Source: Liolophura sinensis (taxonomy: Eukaryota > Mollusca > Polyplacophora > Chitonida > Chitonidae). From it: a stretch of DNA of 64,000 nucleotides. The notes under the pieces are model-generated. The model ran no database searches, was not told the DNA's origin, and worked only from the letters and a program-made list of their open reading frames with translations. Position numbers and translations under genes: made by a program. The stretch lies in NCBI RefSeq assembly GCF_032854445.1, contig NC_088306.1, forward strand, positions 13,015,386-13,079,385, read 5' to 3'. Positions 22,612 to 33,245 of this stretch are shown here, one piece after another (position 1 is the stretch's first letter; each line of letters starts with the position of its first letter).

Positions 22612-22735
22612 CTTTTTATTTATTTGATTGGTGTTTTACACCGTACTCAAGAATATTTCACTTACACGACGGCGGCCAGCATTGTGGTGGGTGGAAACCG
22701 AGCAGAGCATGGGGGAAACCCACGACCATCCGCAG
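22612..22735 (-). repeat. SINE family A inserted in the minisatellite
   Basis: TTATTTATTTGATTGGTGTT, GACGGCGGCCAGCATTGTGG and GGGGGAAACCCACGACCATC, ending at the GCAGG before the head. Confidence 0.88.
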
Positions 22736-22763
22736 GCCTGTATCAATTACCCGCTCCCTTTTA

Positions 22764-22815
22764 TATTTATTTATTTTTTTATTTGATTGGTATTTTACCC
22801 CGTAATCAATAATAT
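22764..22815 (-). repeat. second SINE family A tail
   Basis: A second (ATTT)n tail with TTTGATTGGTATTTTACCCC follows directly after the first copy in the same orientation. It is only the 3' end of a copy. Confidence 0.7.
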
Positions 22816-24839
22816 TTGAACCCAGCCCTTTTATATCGCCATCATCTGTATTAACAACCATCTATATCACCGGTTTCTGTATCTCCAGCTCCTATATTAC
22901 CATCGCCTTATACCTGCACCTTCTATATCACCAGTACCTGTATCACCATGTCCTACAGTATAAAACCAGTCTCCTCTGTCATCAGTCTTATATATCACAA
23001 TCTCCTACACTATATCACCAGTGTTCTATATCACCAGTCTTCTATATCATTACCTCCTATAGCACCAGTCCTCTGTATCACGATCACCTGCACTGTATCA
23101 GAAGTCTTCTCTATCACCAGTCTTGTATATCACGATGTCCTAGAATATATCACCAGTCTTCTATATCACGATCTCCTAGAGTATATCACCAGTCTTCTAT
23201 ACCACGACCTCCTACAGTATATCAGTCTCCTATACCATCAGTCTTCTACATCACCATGTCCTACAGTGTATTACTGATCTCCTACCAGTCTTCTATTTCA
23301 CTGGCTCCTATAACACCAGTCTTTTATATCACCATCTTCTACATTATATCAAAAGCCTCGTATATCAACAGTGCTCTATACCACCATCTACAGTATATCA
23401 CCAATCTCCTATATCACCTTTGTTTCATATCACCATCTCATACAGTATATCACCAGTTTTCTACATCATCACCAACCTGTTTCATCGCCAGCCTTATATT
23501 TATTTAACTGCTGTTCAACACCACACCTTCTACATTAAGCATGTGGCGTTAAGCCAAAATCATTCATTCATTCCAGTTTATCAAGCCTCTATGCGCGAAT
23601 ATTACATGTGTTAATTTTATTCCTCTTCATGTTTCATATAATTATTAATTCCTCAGTGTCATGTGTATTCTCCAGTTATACAGCTGACAATCATGAACTT
23701 ACAGCGAACTTATATTTGTATGTGGAATATAAATCACTGTTGTTTCAGAACGGCGCGCATAGAGATTGGACTTGATGAAGGATGGGCATGTATAGAACTG
23801 AATATATTGTCTCACGCGATATATGATTAGCACAGATTACCAAGGTCTTTGTTCATATCGATTGCAGCAGGTATAGAATAATATGATCAGTTCCTATTAA
23901 TATCCAGCAAGACACGGCGTAATATAGTTTTAATTGCCGTAATGTAATTATCAATTCTGATCAATAAATTGAATTAAAAAATTTATATCACAATATTCTA
24001 TACAGCTCTGGCATTCAGAAGCGTTCCCTTTCCACAGATACATATGTACATGTACTCATTCAGTGAAGTCTGGCATCAAACTAAACAATAATTCATAACT
24101 GAAGGGTTAGGCACAGTGAAATAAGAAATACTGTAACAACACAGACTGACAGATTGACTGATTGACAGAATCATTGATTCATTAGTTCATTTGTTTGTTC
24201 ACACGCTCTTCCGTTCATGCTTTCCTTCGTGCATTCAATTGTTCATACTTTCAAACATCGCCAAATGCCCAAATTGCTCTCAAACCAAGAGCTATTGCCT
24301 ATTTCTCGTAACATCTTAGCACGCTAGCGGATGTTGGGTGTGACCCATGAATGACGTCATTCGTGGTATAACGAACATGACAGAACCCAGTCACGTGTAA
24401 AAGCGTTCGTCTAACTGCAATAACAATCTTACAGTGCAGCGAGTATATTTAGACACCGTTGTCAAGGAAACCTTCAAGGTAGAATAAAATCGCTTTGACT
24501 TGTCGGTGAGGTAAAAGTGACAACACATGAAAACGTACAGAGGCTCCGTTCTCCACACATGCCAGCAACACTATGCGTGGTTTAAGCAGAATATCACTGA
24601 TGATCAAAACCTCAAAAGAGCTTTTCGTACATATCGTTCCCTTATCCAAATTAGAGGCATTCCACTGACATCGACATGGTCACGCTATCGTAAGATCCGA
24701 CATGCATCGGGTCCGACGTACATGTGTACTCTGTAGAAAGGAAGCACATGAACTTACGGTGGACCTTAAGTTAAACCCTCTGTACAAGGGACCCCAGAGT
24801 ATATATTGTAAGTGAAATATCATGTACGTTGGCGAACTG

Positions 24840-25002
24840 TTTATTTATTTATGTTTTTCATTAGTGTTTTACGCCGTACTTAAGAATATTTCATTTATAC
24901 GACGGTGGCCAGCATTCTGGTGTGAGGAAACCGGGTAGAGCCTGGGGGAACCTAACACCATCAGCAGATCTTCCCACGTACGGCCAGCATGAGCTCAATT
25001 CC
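24840..25002 (-). repeat. SINE family A, 3' two thirds
   Basis: TTTATTTATTTATG tail, TTTTACGCCGTACTTAAGAA, GACGGTGGCCAGCATTCTGG and TTCCCACGTACGGCCAGCAT. It ends close to the head. Confidence 0.85.
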
Positions 25003-25359
25003 CAAAAAGCGCAGGCGAACTGCATAGCGTTTCCAAAAGCAGCGCTATAAATAAATGTCATAACATTAGAATAATCTATAGGAGACGGCTTTATAATTTG
25101 ACTCGTGTGATGTTGAAAGTGACCAGATAACCGCTACACACACCGCATTATTTGGATTGTCGGTTATACCAATATATAGAAGAGCATTTCGAAAGCAATT
25201 AATAGGTAAACATACCAAGCAAGTGCAGACCAACGGTGAGAAATGAAAAATAAAATTCTTGAAAATTTCCAGATATACCGCTCTTTATCACACAATGTTT
25301 ATACACGTAGGCAGTGTATTTATCCCCGCATACATGAACTCTTATATCCATGCTTTTAA

Positions 25360-25481
25360 ATGTAGGGAAGGTGGTACATAGTCTGCTGGTTACCTTATAT
25401 ACGCCGATTAAATGAGAGCAAATAATTATTCTCATTACTGATATGTTACCTAGAACGATGCTGGTTACCTCGTTCGTCAGT
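25360..25481 (+). repeat. host tandem-repeat unit flanking the Polinton-like element, left
   Basis: It shares GGTACATAGTCTGCTGGTTACC and CTCATTACTGAT-type segments with the three units at 30094-30300, in the same orientation. The element therefore appears to sit inside a small tandem array. Confidence 0.6.
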
Positions 25482-26045
25482 AGTATACTGCGTCCAAAAT
25501 GTGGCGGATTGCGGAGGAGGAGAAGGGGAATTCACTAGGTATACTATACCATGGTATACCATACTATACTATGGTATATAATACTGTACAGTATACTATA
25601 CCATACTATGGTATACTATACTGTTAGAGAGCGGACTGAATGACACATGGGCTGGTGGATGGGTGAAATAAGTCGGCTTGCAGATTGTGGGGTGACTGAT
25701 ACGTCTCAATGAAGTGGACCAATGGTGGGCGCCGCGCATATGTTCCCGCGCGAATTTCGTTGAGGTCCGAGTTGGTGAAAAGTCCAAAGTGGTCGGCTTG
25801 TAGAGTTGAGTGTAGAGCTCTGTCGTGCCAAAAAGGATCACTGGGTGGGTTGGATTTTCCCGTTCACATTTCGTTGACGTCCGCGTCGTGTCCTCTAATG
25901 AGCGACGAACGGGAAGGGCCAATGAGCGACGGGTGAGCGAAACGTCGACTTGTAAAGTTGAGTTGAGCAGCTCGGTCGCGCCAAAACTGACTAATGGGCG
26001 ACAAGAAAACAAAGAAAAACAAATCTTGGGGAAAACCCGTCTTGG
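25482..26045 (+). repeat. left terminal inverted repeat of the Polinton-like element
   Basis: It contains palindromic TATACTATACC-type tracts (25540-25625), then GTTGACGTCCGCG, GGGTGAGCGAAACG and GTTGAGTTGAGCAGCTC, each with an inverted counterpart at the other end. Confidence 0.75.
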
Positions 26046-26869
26046 ACGCAGCGTTGGCGCGTTTGTTTGTTCACCGCGAGTGCGATAAATACCGGTGTGG
26101 GATGCCGTGAAGTGGCAAGCAACTACGGCTATAATTCCTGCCTACGCAAAGCCATACCACGCTCGCTAGACGCATTTTTCGGGATAGACGCCGCCAATAT
26201 GTTGAGACGATCCGCTTCTCCCAGAGCCTGCTGAGAAGAAGGCATGCCCATCTGCCAGCTCGTCCTGTTGCATCGGGTGGGCATGCGTGATGACAAGATG
26301 ATTGGCAAAACCTTTTAGGAGCCATCCCAGACATCGACACGCTGCTGGTGGGAGACGAGGAAGCAGCCGACAACGACGACGACAACGACGTGGAGGCGGA
26401 GCCCGTGGGATTCAGCCTGGAGCAGCCGAAACCGGCCTGTCACAAATAAGGTGGCCCTGACCAACTTGCTGTGAAATGCGTACGACGTGGCTCTCCAATC
26501 CCACATCCTGCGGCTGCAGCGCACAGCGTACACTCCAAGCCTCAACAAACGCCCAGACACGACCGACCAGACTTGCTGGTAGTTACCATCGTGGACGAAG
26601 CCCATACCCGTTACCTGAAACAGGAAGCTGTGCTCGTCATTTCATGCGCCACGCCCGCGAGGCATCACTAGCTAAGCAGGCGGGGGAAGGAAGTGAAGCA
26701 GCAATTGTGTCAGTTTTTGCACGAGACGTCTATCAAGAAGGTCAACCCTCTCTTTACTCGGATGTACGTTGAGCATCTGGCAGCCAACCAAGCCCTCCGT
26801 GACCGTCAACGACAAGCCCACAGACGAGTAAGCCCTTTTTTGACGCAGGTCAGGTGAGTTAGATGGAAA

Positions 26870-27210
26870 AGCCGCCCGGAGGCAGTCATCCCACCACCAT
26901 GTTTTACTTGACACTGCCCAGTAACAGCTCGCTTGGGTACTTCCACAACAATACCTTGGCGCATTTCACCACGAAACTGCCACAGCCCATGCATTTGAGT
27001 GGCGACTGGGATGACGTTTGGGAAGACGAAGTGTTGTATATCATAGATCCCAAAGACCACCCGTGCCGCGATATGTTTAAAGTTAAAATTAGCAGCAGTC
27101 TATTACTCTTCACCCAACGCGCTCGCCAAGGCTTTTTAACCAATAACGAACATCGCCTTGCACAAGTCTCACGCCAATTATTTGACGTTCAGTTTCGATG
27201 ATGTGCAGCA
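26870..27210 (+). mobile_element. structural-protein segment of the Polinton-like fossil
   Basis: A stretch reading FYLTLPSNSS, then YFHNNTLAHFTTKLPQPM and LSGDW. From memory, this LPSNSS...F.TKLP...L.G.W pattern recurs in an ORF of Polinton-type elements of many invertebrates, near the capsid genes. I cannot name its exact structural role. Confidence 0.55.
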
Positions 27211-29021
27211 GAAATACACCGCGGTTTCGGAAACAATTGGGGCTTAGTTTCAGCAAGCATCTGACGTAACTCTTAAATACGACTGTATAATAGGGCCGAT
27301 GGATCTGATACATGTCGGTGCCAAGGATTTACAGGCATCACGCCAACGCTGTACATGTACACGGTCATTGTCAAACCACGCATGGTGGAAGACACACTTG
27401 CCCAACCCCTGCAATTCAAAAGCAATAAAGCAGTGCTGACATTGCACATTCGACAGCGGCGCTCCTGACCTTTGCAATAAGCGTCATAGACAACCTCGCG
27501 ACTATAACACCAAGCAAACTGACGGAGGAGGGCTACCTGTGGTTCGAGGTGTGGTCGCACAGCGAGGTCACGGTTTCCTGGGCAGTTTCGCCAAAATAGC
27601 GCAACTCTTGTTAAAGCCTGTCACTCCAGAGTTGGGGAATACCGCGTTCTCTATTAGACTGAAAGTCATGGGCGACGTAGGGCGTAGAGAAGCCCGCACA
27701 CCCCAGCAGGCGATCCACGCCGTGCAGGCCCACATTCCCAGTCCCCAGCCCTCGCTCGGGTACCCCCATTAAGGTTAAACTTTACGATATTCCCCTGTCG
27801 GGTGTCGGGGTCAGACAAAACTAGCAACCCTAGAGACTGGCATAGGAGAGCTTCCATGAATATCCCCACAACATGGGAGTACCGAACTCGCCCGTTGTGT
27901 CTGTGTAGGCTGTCGTACACGGTAAAAATCATGCAGCGCACGGTCCACGAGAAAGGACTCAGAGAAAGAAAACTGAAGAGAGTGAGCAAGTGAGCGAAGA
28001 GAGGGGAGAGAGGTGAAGAGCAAAGAACAGGCGACGTGTATGGCACGGTATGGACGACCCCGGATAGACGACGGGCTGTCAGGTGGTAGAGGGTAGAGAA
28101 TGACTTTCCACCGATAAGGATAGCCACCTACACGACGGGCGTAATTTGGGATGCACCTGCTGTGGTATGGGCTGGTGTGGTACAGTCAGCTTACGTACCG
28201 AAGAATTTTGGGTTGTTGTCAGGGTAGATGTGGTACCCTACGCAAATCCGGTTGACGTTTCAATGCCCGGAGCACGAGGTGATGCCGACACACGGCAAAT
28301 GTTTTGCCGGCAGGATTTTCAAACCTGCTGTGAATGGCGCACCCTTACGTAAGACTTGGCCTAGACGGCGGACTCGGTGCGGAGGCGTCGCCGACCGTTA
28401 TGTTGTGTGTGTGGCATAGAGAGGAGACGTGTGAGCGCGGCGTGGTGGCTGCGGTGTGCACATGTACCGAGGACACATTTGTCCGGCGGAAGAAGTACGG
28501 GTTGTTGTCCTACTGCAGGAAGTATATACCACCGTGCCGTAAATCCAACGAGCAGAAGTTGAGAGGTTTTACCTACTGCGCGACACAAGCCCTACGCAAT
28601 TTTGCCCTGCGGAACTATGGGGTTTTGTACTGCTGTAGGAAGTTTATACCACCCTTAGTAGTAGGAAGAGTATGTCACAGCTTAAGTCCAGACACACTTT
28701 TGGAGGTTTCACCTACTGCGCGAGACGAGCCAGACATAAAAAGTAGTATTCGGTGAGTGGGGATTCACCTGCAGTACGCACTTGGATGGTTCTCGGGTAT
28801 ACCAATCTTGTCGGGGGCCACAAAACCGACAACTTTAACAAAAAACCCCAGAAAATATGCAAAGTCCGAATGATCGGTCATTTGGCGATGTGTCCGCACA
28901 TGACGGGGGCAACGCGACCCGGCCGAGTGGTAAAGCGCTGCGGTGTCTGACCCAGTGCTGAACCGTTTGGCTTTTCCTAGAAAGACCAGTCCGAAAGGTT
29001 CGTCCTCGCGTAGGACGAAAG

Positions 29022-29432
29022 CTATCTTAACGATACGCTATGTGCGACATACCGTTCCGTGTTGAGCACGTTGATGCAATCGCCAATCCCACAACCGGTA
29101 GAACTTCTTCTGACACGCTTCACATGTGTAAATCCGCTCTTTTTTCTCGTGCGTCTGCCGGGGCGGACCAAGTCGGTCGGTCGGACAAACGTCCGGGCAC
29201 ATGTATGGCACGTAAACGTCTCTCCGCACAATGTGGTTGTGGTGGTGGTAGTAGTGATGGTAGTGTGCGTTCGCTGATGCCGGAGCCAGTTGTCCAGTCC
29301 GGAATATGTCATGGCGCCCTTTCGGTAAGCGAAGTCACTCCTCTCCGAAGACTCTCCTCCGTCTGACGCTCCGTGTGCTTGGCGTTGATGTCGCACTAAA
29401 TTATCTCGGCGACCAGAGATGGCATTGTGCAT
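29022..29432 (-). mobile_element. C2H2 zinc-finger-like segment of the Polinton-like fossil
   Basis: Two C2H2-type spacings are readable on the minus strand (FTCHTCARTF, and in a second frame YTCEACQKKF followed by HQRAQH). It lies next to the right terminal repeat. The segment is decayed. Confidence 0.45.
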
Positions 29433-29689
29433 ATGTGTGAATCATGATTTGTTTTGACGACTGATGCCGTCCGCTAAATTTTCAAGCCGTTTTGTACACG
29501 CTGCTCAACGAAAAACCACTTGGATGAATTCAATACTCTCATGGGGGTGCTCCCTTCCTTCTCTCTTCAGCGAACGGTGAATGGGAGAAAATCCCACGGG
29601 TATAGTTATAGTGGCACAATCCCTTCTATCTCCAACCCCCTATTTACCCTGTCTAAGCCGACGTCAACGCGGACGTCAACGAACTTCGC

Positions 29690-30087
29690 GCGCCAAAACC
29701 GAGATTGGGATGATTTTTTCCCAGCATCTGCGTTTCTTGATTTACTCGTTGTCAATTGGTCCGTTTTGACGAAACGGAGCTGCTCAACCCAACGTTGCAA
29801 ATCCACGTTTTGCTCACCCGACGCTCACTGGTCCGTTCGGCCGCCTCCCATTGGAGGACGCAGCGCGGACGTCAACAAAATCCGAGCGAGACAATCAAAC
29901 CCACTCATTGGTCCGTTTTGGCTCTTCGCATTCAACATTCAGCTCTACAAGCCGAACAAACAGTATACTATTGTATACTATACTATACTATACTATACTA
30001 TAGCATACAGAGCGACTCAACGACACATAGTATACCCTGGGGATTCCCCTTCCCCCGCAATCCGACACGTTTTGGACGCAGTACACT
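29690..30087 (-). repeat. right terminal inverted repeat of the Polinton-like element
   Basis: Its reverse complement matches the left repeat over GTGTACTGCGTCCAAAA, GGCTTGTAGAG, GTTGACGTCCGCG and GTTGAGCAGCTC. The open frame at 29520-30143 is mostly this repeat and not a gene. Confidence 0.75.
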
Positions 30088-30093
30088 ACATAT

Positions 30094-30300
30094 GCCGGCA
30101 AACTGAGAGGACACAAAAACTCTCATCATCGATTTCTTGCTGAGAAGAAAAGTGATAAGGAGACCTTATGAGCTAACAAACCGAGAGGACACAAAGGCTA
30201 TCATACTGATTTGTTACCGAGAAGGAAAGTGGTACAAAGTCTGCTGGTTACCTTGTACCTCAACAAACTGAGAGGACACAAAGACTCTCATTACTGATTT
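30094..30300 (+). repeat. host tandem repeat flanking the Polinton-like element, right (3 units)
   Basis: Three units of about 78-86 bp beginning CAAACTGAGAGGACACAAA at about 30094, 30178 and 30264. The same repeat occurs left of the element at 25360-25481. Confidence 0.75.
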
Positions 30301-30587
30301 GATCAACTATTTTGGAAAGCACGGGATAATGTGAACATACAGTTCGAGCTCTTTCGAGGATGAAATACTGTACTGTAGCTTTCATTTGATCGTCTTCAAT
30401 TATTTTCTTCGTTTCACATATACTAATAAATATGTTATATGTATTTGTCCACCATTATTAGTTTCCCTTGGCAGATTAAGCATTGCTATATTACTTTACA
30501 CCAGTGACGTCATAGAGATGGCTAAAACACCACTGCAGTTTTATTAACCTTATTCTGCTTATACTGTTGTAACACTGACGTGTATGT

Positions 30588-30722
30588 TGCTACTATTTAA
30601 TCATTTACGTGAACAGTTACAATAAAACCTTAACTAAGCTAAACTGACACAAAATACCGCCTTTCACCGGATATGTGTGACCTTTGCCCAGTTGTCACGC
30701 TGTCGTCGCTGTTCTGTTTTGC
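30588..30722 (+). repeat. dispersed repeat, copy 2
   Basis: Alignable to 7312-7435 (see that entry). Here it lies about 500 bp to the right of the Polinton-like element. Confidence 0.65.
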
Positions 30723-31241
30723 TCTCTATGTGTATAGTCTTTTGCATAGCAATATTTTTGTTAGAAGTGTTTATTAGGAATGTGGTAAGTATTTGTTGAG
30801 CTTGTTGTGATGCGTCCCATTCACACCTGAGTAGGACTTGCCATACGCACCGCCACAAAGCAGGTGGTTATTGACATGTGTCCCTCTGTTCACTTTGTGC
30901 ATGTGTTTTCTCGAAAAATATTTACAGCCCTCACAGAATAATTTTTTTATTTATCGTCATGTTATGAACTTTGTCGTGAGTGAACAATGTGAAAGCTGCC
31001 GCAGTTGTGACGTAGATATATGGGCTCAATGGCACATGTAGACTCAACACATAGAATACACAGGTGTTAATGAGGTACGGGTTAGTGTGAAAAATCCCAC
31101 ATTCGTGAATGTGAGGGGTGGAATGATTGACTGATTGACTGAATGGAAAGACTTGCTGTGAACTGGAACAGCTGATTAGATATTTCACCTGTAGAGCTTT
31201 GAAAAAGAAAAACTGCACTGACGCGTGACATGTATTTATAA

Positions 31242-31281
31242 ACACACACACACAACACACACACACACACACACACACACA
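31242..31281. repeat. (AC)n microsatellite
   Basis: About 20 AC units with one interruption. Confidence 0.97.
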
Positions 31282-32764
31282 TTATTGTGCAAACGCCTTG
31301 CTGTTTATATTTGAACCTGGAACTGTATATAATAGTCCCAGTTTAAAGGCAGACGTATTATCCATAAACGCGTTACATGTACATGGGTGCATACCTTTTT
31401 TGTTATAACATAGAACGGTATCCTTTTATATAACCTTGGCGTTTTCAGTAAACCATTTCCAACGTTTCCTCCAAAACCTTGATGTTTTATAGAAAAACAT
31501 GTGACATGTCTACTGGAGTGATTCAAATGGCCGTTTTTATTTTCTCATGTATATGCCTATCAGTTTATGCTGTGCATGAATGGCATAAAACAAAGCACCC
31601 ATATACAGAATTATAAAAAAAAAAAATAACGAAAATGACAACAATGCATAATTAGAGAGCCTATTGAAATGCTTTTTATGAGCAGTTAATTGTTCTAGTA
31701 TATAACTTCTCCCTGCAGGTGGGAAATGTCAATTTCTATCACGGTTCCATCGATTTTCACACCTGCAAAAAGTTTAGTTGTCAGTGTTTGATATTTCAAA
31801 AATACTTCCGGTGTCTGATTTTTTGGACAAATATACACATGGCATTCTTTTCTAAACGTAGCGTCTGAGAAAATATCCCCTGTTGGTGATAGAAGAGAAT
31901 GAGGTTAAAGAGGTAGATGAGGTGATAGATATCTTTCGTTTGAGAAAACCGATTGTAGCCGCAATTTGTACACTACCGAACTGTGGCAAAAGCTGGGGCC
32001 AGTTTCACAAAGATGTCGTACATGTTAGATAGTCACATATATAGGAAAATGGTACGTTAATAAAGACGTACAAAGATCGTACGGCAAATGTAGGATAAAA
32101 AAATTGTCGTAGACGCTGTGTAAAACTGGGCCCCTGATCTTGTGACTATGTTCCAATGTCGAATTTTAATGCATTAGAACTCGATTGGGACTGTCATTAA
32201 TTTACACTTTGTATACTAGTCCAGTGCGTGCCAGTCTAAGGAAAGTTGCTGTAGACTTATTTAGGTTATAGTTCCCTGGTGTGATAAAGCCGTCTGTGTG
32301 CACACCCTCCTTCTGAGGAGGTAACCTCGCCGATATTCAGTTAGGTGCCACATTCACTTACCAGAACACGTAACAATGCATTCCCGATCACTGGCTGTAG
32401 CATTTTGCTATGTGATATTTCATACCGAAGTAAAGTGCTTTTATACTTGTTCCTAGCTGCAAGGTCACGAGGAAAAAGCGCATTGCTCATTGTGTCGTTT
32501 ACTTATTGATTTTACATCATTTATGTATTCTCGTATTATCAAGTTTTTCCGCTGAGGCTGTGAGAGAATCGATAGTTCTATACTTCACCATGGCAAAACT
32601 CTACAGGACATCGGCGGCGACGTAGCCTATAGATACAAATCAGATTAATATACATGTATGTACATGTACATGTATGTACACGTATATGTCCATACAATTC
32701 GATACATGTATGCAATATCCTTCTATCCATTAACCTTTAGTATAACATATTCACAAGATATACC

Positions 32765-33245
32765 TGGTTAATTGTCCGATTCTGCCGTTGGCGTGCTTTG
32801 CTTGTCCAACTTTACATAGCATAACTGGTTTAATTGTGTGTTCTTGCCGTAGGCGTGCGTTAATTGTCCAGTGTTACATTGTGTAACTGGGTTAATTGTT
32901 TGGTTCTCCCGAAAGCGTGCGTTACTTGCAAGATCATTACCTAGTATAACTGGGTCAATTGTCTGTTCTTGCCGAAAGTGTGCGAATCTTGTCCGACGTT
33001 ACATACCTGATCTTGCCACAGGCGTGCGATATTTGTCCGACGTTATATACTTGATCTTGCCGTAGGTGTGCAATAGTTTTCCGACGTTACGTACCTCATC
33101 TTGCCATAGGTGTGCGATATTTGTCTGACGTTACATACCTCATCTTGCCGTAATCGTGTGCTACTTGAATGACTTTATATACCTGATCTTGCCGTAGGTG
33201 TGCGATACTTGTCCGATGTCACATCGCATAACTGATTTTGTAGGC
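32765..33245. repeat. degenerate tandem array around CTTGCCGTAGGCGTGCG
   Basis: About nine diverged units contain TGATCTTGCCGTAGGTGTGCG followed by ACTTGTCCGACGTTACATA-type sequence. Units are about 60 bp on the left, with an extra TAACTGGGTTAATTG segment, and about 45-60 bp on the right. Strong divergence implies an old array. Confidence 0.8.

Larger units (their letters stand above)
22382..23490. repeat. 15-16-bp minisatellite (TCCTATATCACCAGC), split by SINEs
   Basis: Short units such as TCCTATATCACCAGC and TCTTCTATATCACCAG repeat many times on both sides of the SINE sequence at 22612-22815. The unit drifts from 15 to about 16 bp and decays towards the right. Open frames here (SPTPI-type peptides on the plus strand, GDIGV-type on the minus strand) follow from the 15-bp period and are not genes. 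Confidence 0.85.
22254..25359. other. gene-free stretch
   Basis: A large minisatellite interrupted by SINE sequence, a further SINE at 24840-25002, and AT-rich single-copy-looking DNA (23500-24840). No gene is recognised. Confidence 0.5.
25482..30087. mobile_element. Polinton/Maverick-like element, decayed and shortened
   Basis: The termini are inverted: the left end reads AGTATACTGCGTCCAAAA and the right end, read inward, AGTGTACTGCGTCCAAAA. Inverted similarity continues for several hundred bases (listed as TIRs). The interior shows a recognisable Polinton-associated structural-protein segment and a C2H2 finger segment. At about 4.6 kb it is far below the usual 15-20 kb, and no polymerase, integrase or ATPase is recognised. 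It is broken, with many breaks. It is old, judging by the divergence of the two ends. No clear 6-bp target duplication is seen. Confidence 0.7.

Noticed and set aside
29520-30143. 207-residue plus-strand open frame, the longest outside FAM43
   Set aside because: It lies largely in the right terminal inverted repeat of the Polinton-like element and shows no recognisable domain.
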